From positions 215,792-279,791 of the forward strand of contig JAYRWE010000091.1 in assembly GCA_041918175.1 (NCBI GenBank): 64,000 bases of DNA, written 5' to 3'. Below are positions 60,826 through 64,000 of the stretch, one piece after another (the first letter of the stretch is position 1; the number at the start of each line of letters is the position of its first letter). The notes beneath the pieces are model-generated. The model searched no databases. It had not been told where the DNA came from and saw only the letters and a list, made by a program, of their open reading frames with translations. Made by a program: the position numbers and the translations under genes. Source of the DNA: JABWAN01 sp041918175. GTDB taxonomy: Bacteria; Zhuqueibacterota; Zhuqueibacteria; Zhuqueibacterales; Zhuqueibacteraceae.

Positions 60826-61075
60826 GTTGGCGTTCTCCAACACTCGTTCTTTGACATGCGGAGGCAGCGCGATCTGTGGCAGGTCTTCCTAACGCTGTTC
60901 CGACGGGATTGTTTGAGGAGGAAAGTTGAACCTTCCTTGGAGTCAAGCAAACGCAAACGCCTTCATGGCTGCGTGGACGGAGATTCCGACCGCATACGTC
61001 CCTCTCCAGAGGTGGTCAAATAATACGTTGTGATATACCCGCTGCGCCTCCTCCTGCGCACGGGCGCGAAAAAAA

Positions 61076-61252
61076 TTACGCGGCATAATCGGCATTTTTA
61101 CGCTCGATTGCAAACAAAAATTCCGCGTCGCCGCGAGCTTGAAGGAATTGTTTGAGAACCGCTTCGGCATGCGTATATTCACCGCAATCAAGTTCGCGAA
61201 TGATGAAAGCCGCAACGGAATTTGATTTGGAGCTTGTTTTGAAAAGACAATT
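61076..61252 (-). pseudogene. 3' remnant of an unidentified gene
   Basis: An open minus-strand frame of 58 codons ends at TAA 61076-61078. It contains protein-like helical sequence (AAFIIRELDCGEYTHAEAVL, KQFLQARGDAEFLFAIERKN). There is no start codon, and the frame closes exactly where a GTCGCTGCTC dispersed element begins (61259). It looks like a gene truncated by the repeat. Alternating A-L-A spacing hints at a TPR-like helix pair, but no family is claimed. The rest of 60844-61558 holds repeats only. Confidence 0.5.
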
Positions 61253-61258
61253 TCAGCG

Positions 61259-61502
61259 GTGGGATGCAATCGCTTTGAAGTCACTCTGCTTTGAAAAGAC
61301 CACCTAGAGAAACAAACGAAGAAGAACCCTCGGTGAAGCAGCGACAAAACAAAAAAAGCGCCTCATTCGAAAACGTTTTTGCGTGCTTCAATCCCGCAAT
61401 TTTTTTATGGCCCGTCGCTGCTCCAGCAGAGTGTCGTCTCCGCTTGTTTATCTGACGTGTGTTGTTTCAGCTAGGTGACTTCAAAGCGATTGCATCCCAC
61501 CG
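61259..61502. repeat. Inverted pair of GTCGCTGCTC elements (copies 4 and 5)
   Basis: 61259-61352 is in minus orientation (GATGCAATCGCTTTGAAGTC ... GTGAAGCAGCGACAAAAC). 61410-61502 is in plus orientation (CCCGTCGCTGCTCCAGCAGA ... GACTTCAAAGCGATTGCATC). The outer ends are perfect complements, so the pair could fold into a long hairpin with about 57 bp between. Confidence 0.82.
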
Positions 61503-61558
61503 CCGCTCGAACTGCTCGAAGCGAAAGAGTTTCGTAAAACGATGAATAGGAGTTCGTT

Positions 61559-62005
61559 TTGAAAGGAATATTGCTGTTTCTGCGTGTGCTCTTGGCGAGC
61601 TTTCAACGCGTGTGGTATGTACTCTCCGCCGGACAAATGCCGCCGTTTGCGAGCGTAGCCGTGGTTATCCGTGAGGGCGAAAAAATTCTGATGATTCAGC
61701 GCAGTGATGGTCGCGGCTGGGGTTTGCCCGCCGGTTTTGTTAAAATGTATGAGTCCGCGGAAGAAGCTGCGCGCCGCGAAGTGCGCGAAGAGACCGGATT
61801 CGAAGTTGAATTGACCGGCGTGCTCGGCGTACTCTCCGGCGAGCGCCCGCAAATTTGGATTCGCAGTGTGGATACGATTTTCAGCGCAAACATCATCGGC
61901 GGCTCGTTGCGCGCTTCGCATGAAGGCCAGGCCGCATGGGTGCTCCTGCCTGAAGTACGCGCACAAGTCGCATTCGATTACCTCAAAATTTTGGAGAAAC
62001 CGTGA
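61559..62005 (+). CDS. NUDIX hydrolase
   Basis: 148 residues from a TTG start at 61559 with TAGGAG 7 bases upstream. The NUDIX box G-x5-E-x7-REVREETGF is intact near residues 59-81. It hydrolyses a nucleoside diphosphate linked to another group; the substrate is unknown. An N-terminal hydrophobic extension (ILLFLRVLLASFQRVWYVLS) may tie it to the membrane. It overlaps the amidase gene by GTGA, so it is co-translated with a cell-wall enzyme. Confidence 0.87.
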   Translation: MKGILLFLRVLLASFQRVWYVLSAGQMPPFASVAVVIREGEKILMIQRSDGRGWGLPAGFVKMYESAEEAARREVREETGFEVELTGVLGVLSGERPQIWIRSVDTIFSANIIGGSLRASHEGQAAWVLLPEVRAQVAFDYLKILEKP

Positions 62006-64000
62006 AGCCACTTTTTCGACAAGCGTTGTTGCTGTCACGCAGGCTCGCATGGTCTGGCTTGCTGCTCACGCTTGTGTTCGGTTGTACGAACAATAAACTG
62101 CGGCTGCATGACTGGACGGAACTGCCGCCAGCGCACTACACTCTTCCGCCTTATGCAAAGCATCTGGCGCAATACAAGATCGCGCTTGACCCCGGCCACG
62201 GCGGGCTTTCGCATTTGCCCGATTACAAACGCGGCCCCACGGGCAAAGAAGAAGCGGTGATAAATCTCAACGTCGCGCTCTACTTGAAAGAGTTTTTGGA
62301 GCTTGCCGGCGCGCGCGTGGTTATGACGCGCGCAGACGATCGCTTCGTCTCATTAAACGAACGCGCCGAAATTGCCGCGCAAGAGCATTGCGATTTTATG
62401 ATCTCGTTGCATCACAACGCCAGCTCGCGGCCGACGGCAAACCACACCACGGTGTTCTATCATTTGCATCCCGACTATTCGCCGGCAAGCATGGATTTGG
62501 CGCGAGCGGTTTACTTCGGCCTCGTCGAAGCGCTGCGTTTGCCGGAAATTTCTCCCGAAGGTTTGCTCGCCGACAAATTGATTTATCCCGCGGGCTTTGG
62601 TTTATTGCGCGCAGCCAAGCTCCCGGCCATCTTGCTTGAGTCCTCTTTTTTCTCCAATCCGCAAGAAGAACAACGGCTGATGCAAGCGTCGTACAATCGC
62701 CGCGAAGCGTATGGCATTTTTCTCGGGCTTGCGCATTGGGCCGCCAGCGGTGTGCCAAGCGCGAAGCTCGTTGCGCCGAAAGAAATTTCGCGCACCAAAA
62801 CGCCGGAAATTGTTTATACCCTCGCGGACGGCATTTCCGAGCGCACCAATCGGCCCAACAGTGCGCTCGCTATTTTTTCTGAGAGCATCGCGTTCAAATT
62901 GAATGGCGAACCCATGCCCGCGCAATTGGATTTGGCCAAGAAGCGCGTGCGTTTTCAACCGGGCGCAGCCTTACACAACGGCGCGCACACGTTACAACTC
63001 GATCTGCAGAACCTCTTCAAGCAACACAACCTGCCGCGCGTCGATACGCTCATCATTGCCGCGCCGCCGGATTCGGTCTCGTTTCATACGCAGATTGCAC
63101 GCGTGCCCGCGGATGGCATCGCAACTGTGCCGATAGATATTGCCGTGTGGGATCATGAGCGCGAGCCGGTGTGGGATGGCACCAATGTAAAAGTTCACAC
63201 CGCGGTGGGGCAGATTGAAAATAACACGCCGCGTTTGCAAAATGGCCGCGCAACGGTGTATTATCAAAGTGCGCGCGCAAGCGAGTCGGCTGCGATTTTT
63301 ATTGAAGCCGAAACATTGCGCGATACGCTCACGCTTGCATTAGCGCCCGCGGGAGAGACGCGAATTTTGAGCGGCAAAATTCTGAATGATTCCACCAACG
63401 CGGCTTTGGCGGATGCAAAAATTTTTCTCAACGATTCTCTGCGGGCACGCTCGGATGCGAACGGATTTTTCTTTGTGCCCGATATTGCGCCCGGCGAATA
63501 TCGACTCGTATTGCAAGCGTCAGGTTTTCATCACCTCGCAACTCCGCTTGTGATCGCAGCCGAGCACAGCGAACGACTCGAAGCGCGTTTATCGCCGATA
63601 CTCGGCGCGCTCTTGCAGCAACAGAGTTTTATTCTCGATGCGGCTCGTGGAGGAACGGAGGCGGGTGAAGTTTTCAACACAGGAATAACGGAAGCGCAGG
63701 CCAACCTCGCGTTGGCGCAAGCGCTCGCGGATACATTACGCTGGGCCGGCGCACAAGTAGAAATGATTCGCGCGAGCGATAGCACGCTCGCCACCTCCGC
63801 GCGCATTGCCGCGGTGAATAAAATTCCGAAAGGGTGGTATGTGAAAGTGGATTATCGTAAGTGGGAGAAAGATTCCATCGCGGTGCAATGCACAATCTAC
63901 CCCGGCAATCAAGCGGGCGAGCGTTTGGCGCAAGCGCTCAATGCGGCTTTCATGAAGCAAACGCGCGGCGGCGCAGAGCTATTGCGCAATACCAACGTGC
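62002..64000 (+). CDS. Lipoprotein N-acetylmuramoyl-L-alanine amidase, multi-domain (3' truncated by window edge)
   Basis: An open frame from GTG 62002 to the window end, 666 residues so far. The lipobox is LVFGC near residue 28. The first Amidase_3 domain is complete: IALDPGHGG (His66), GKEEAVINLN with the zinc glutamate, SLHHNASS, and LPAILLESSFFSN with the catalytic glutamate. A middle region of beta domains ends in a carboxypeptidase-regulatory-like unit (ILSGKILNDSTNAALADAKI). A second amidase-like domain then begins (FILDAARGGTEAGEV, LADTLRWAGAQVEMIRASD), with the zinc histidine replaced. It cleaves the amide bond between MurNAc and the peptide stem. Confidence 0.88.
   Translation, partial: MKPLFRQALLLSRRLAWSGLLLTLVFGCTNNKLRLHDWTELPPAHYTLPPYAKHLAQYKIALDPGHGGLSHLPDYKRGPTGKEEAVINLNVALYLKEFLELAGARVVMTRADDRFVSLNERAEIAAQEHCDFMISLHHNASSRPTANHTTVFYHLHPDYSPASMDLARAVYFGLVEALRLPEISPEGLLADKLIYPAGFGLLRAAKLPAILLESSFFSNPQEEQRLMQASYNRREAYGIFLGLAHWAASGVPSAKLVAPKEISRTKTPEIVYTLADGISERTNRPNSALAIFSESIAFKLNGEPMPAQLDLAKKRVRFQPGAALHNGAHTLQLDLQNLFKQHNLPRVDTLIIAAPPDSVSFHTQIARVPADGIATVPIDIAVWDHEREPVWDGTNVKVHTAVGQIENNTPRLQNGRATVYYQSARASESAAIFIEAETLRDTLTLALAPAGETRILSGKILNDSTNAALADAKIFLNDSLRARSDANGFFFVPDIAPGEYRLVLQASGFHHLATPLVIAAEHSERLEARLSPILGALLQQQSFILDAARGGTEAGEVFNTGITEAQANLALAQALADTLRWAGAQVEMIRASDSTLATSARIAAVNKIPKGWYVKVDYRKWEKDSIAVQCTIYPGNQAGERLAQALNAAFMKQTRGGAELLRNTNV

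Noticed and set aside
60943..61347. 134-codon minus-strand frame in the spacer left of the NUDIX gene
   Set aside because: It runs through a dispersed element, and a different frame of the same stretch (61076-61252) is more protein-like.
1..64000. tRNA, rRNA, CRISPR arrays or complete insertion sequences
   Set aside because: Reading both strands gave no cloverleaf with CCA-type ends, no rRNA motifs, no repeat-spacer array and no intact transposase. The Rpn-family gene is nuclease-like and lacks terminal inverted repeats.

Overview
The window reads as a chromosomal segment of a moderately GC-rich, Gram-negative, outer-membrane bacterium of the FCB (Fibrobacterota-Chlorobiota-Bacteroidota) type. 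Two giant secreted beta-propeller proteins end in type IX secretion (T9SS) sorting domains with NYPNPFN/NHPNPFN motifs. A TonB-dependent receptor lies under a cobalamin riboswitch, and many genes lack a clear Shine-Dalgarno site. A candidate phylum such as KSB1 or Calditrichota would fit, but that placement is inference. No rRNA, tRNA, CRISPR array or complete insertion sequence was seen.

Layout. 1-4424: tail of an unidentified gene, then a minus-strand periplasmic molybdenum aldehyde oxidoreductase set (paoA, paoC, paoB order). 4845-8586: an adenylating-enzyme-like protein that stops at the A5 motif, followed one base later by a membrane multiheme cytochrome with TPRs. 8968-36800: a long envelope polysaccharide region. 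It holds glycosyltransferases, sugar-kinase-like and thymidylate-kinase-like proteins, a flippase, an O-antigen ligase/polymerase, a deacetylase, a methyltransferase, two paralogous acetyltransferases, an acyl carrier protein, an AMP ligase and wecB. It is interrupted by a HEPN-MNT cassette, a DNRLRE pseudogene, a nickel-pincer LarA-family gene and an ATGA-coupled operon of two T9SS beta-propeller proteins plus the AMP ligase. It resembles exosortase-type exopolysaccharide loci, but no exosortase is visible. murJ follows at 37266.

39035-49368 is an accessory/conflict island: a small antitoxin-like gene, a SIR2-CHAT protein, a large STAND NTPase-transmembrane-HEAT protein, a VapBC-type pair sitting between the 3' end of the STAND gene and a second copy of that 3' end, a riboswitch-controlled btuB-like receptor and a divergent Rpn-family nuclease. 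The SIR2-CHAT plus STAND-HEAT pair is the best candidate for a little-described defence or programmed-death system.

49450-64000 looks more like housekeeping: a SpoIID-domain lipoprotein, a lipoprotein metallophosphatase coupled to sbcD-sbcC, a minus-strand partner-switching group (membrane PP2C phosphatase fused to an HATPase, STAS, metallo-beta-lactamase fold), an M23 peptidase with a clear terminator, a NUDIX hydrolase, and a lipoprotein amidase running off the window.

The intergenic DNA is dense with short palindromic repeats from at least seven families. They occur as hairpins, inverted pairs and direct repeats, and some have entered genes: the murJ 3' end, an in-frame insert in the STAND gene, and a truncated remnant at 61076.
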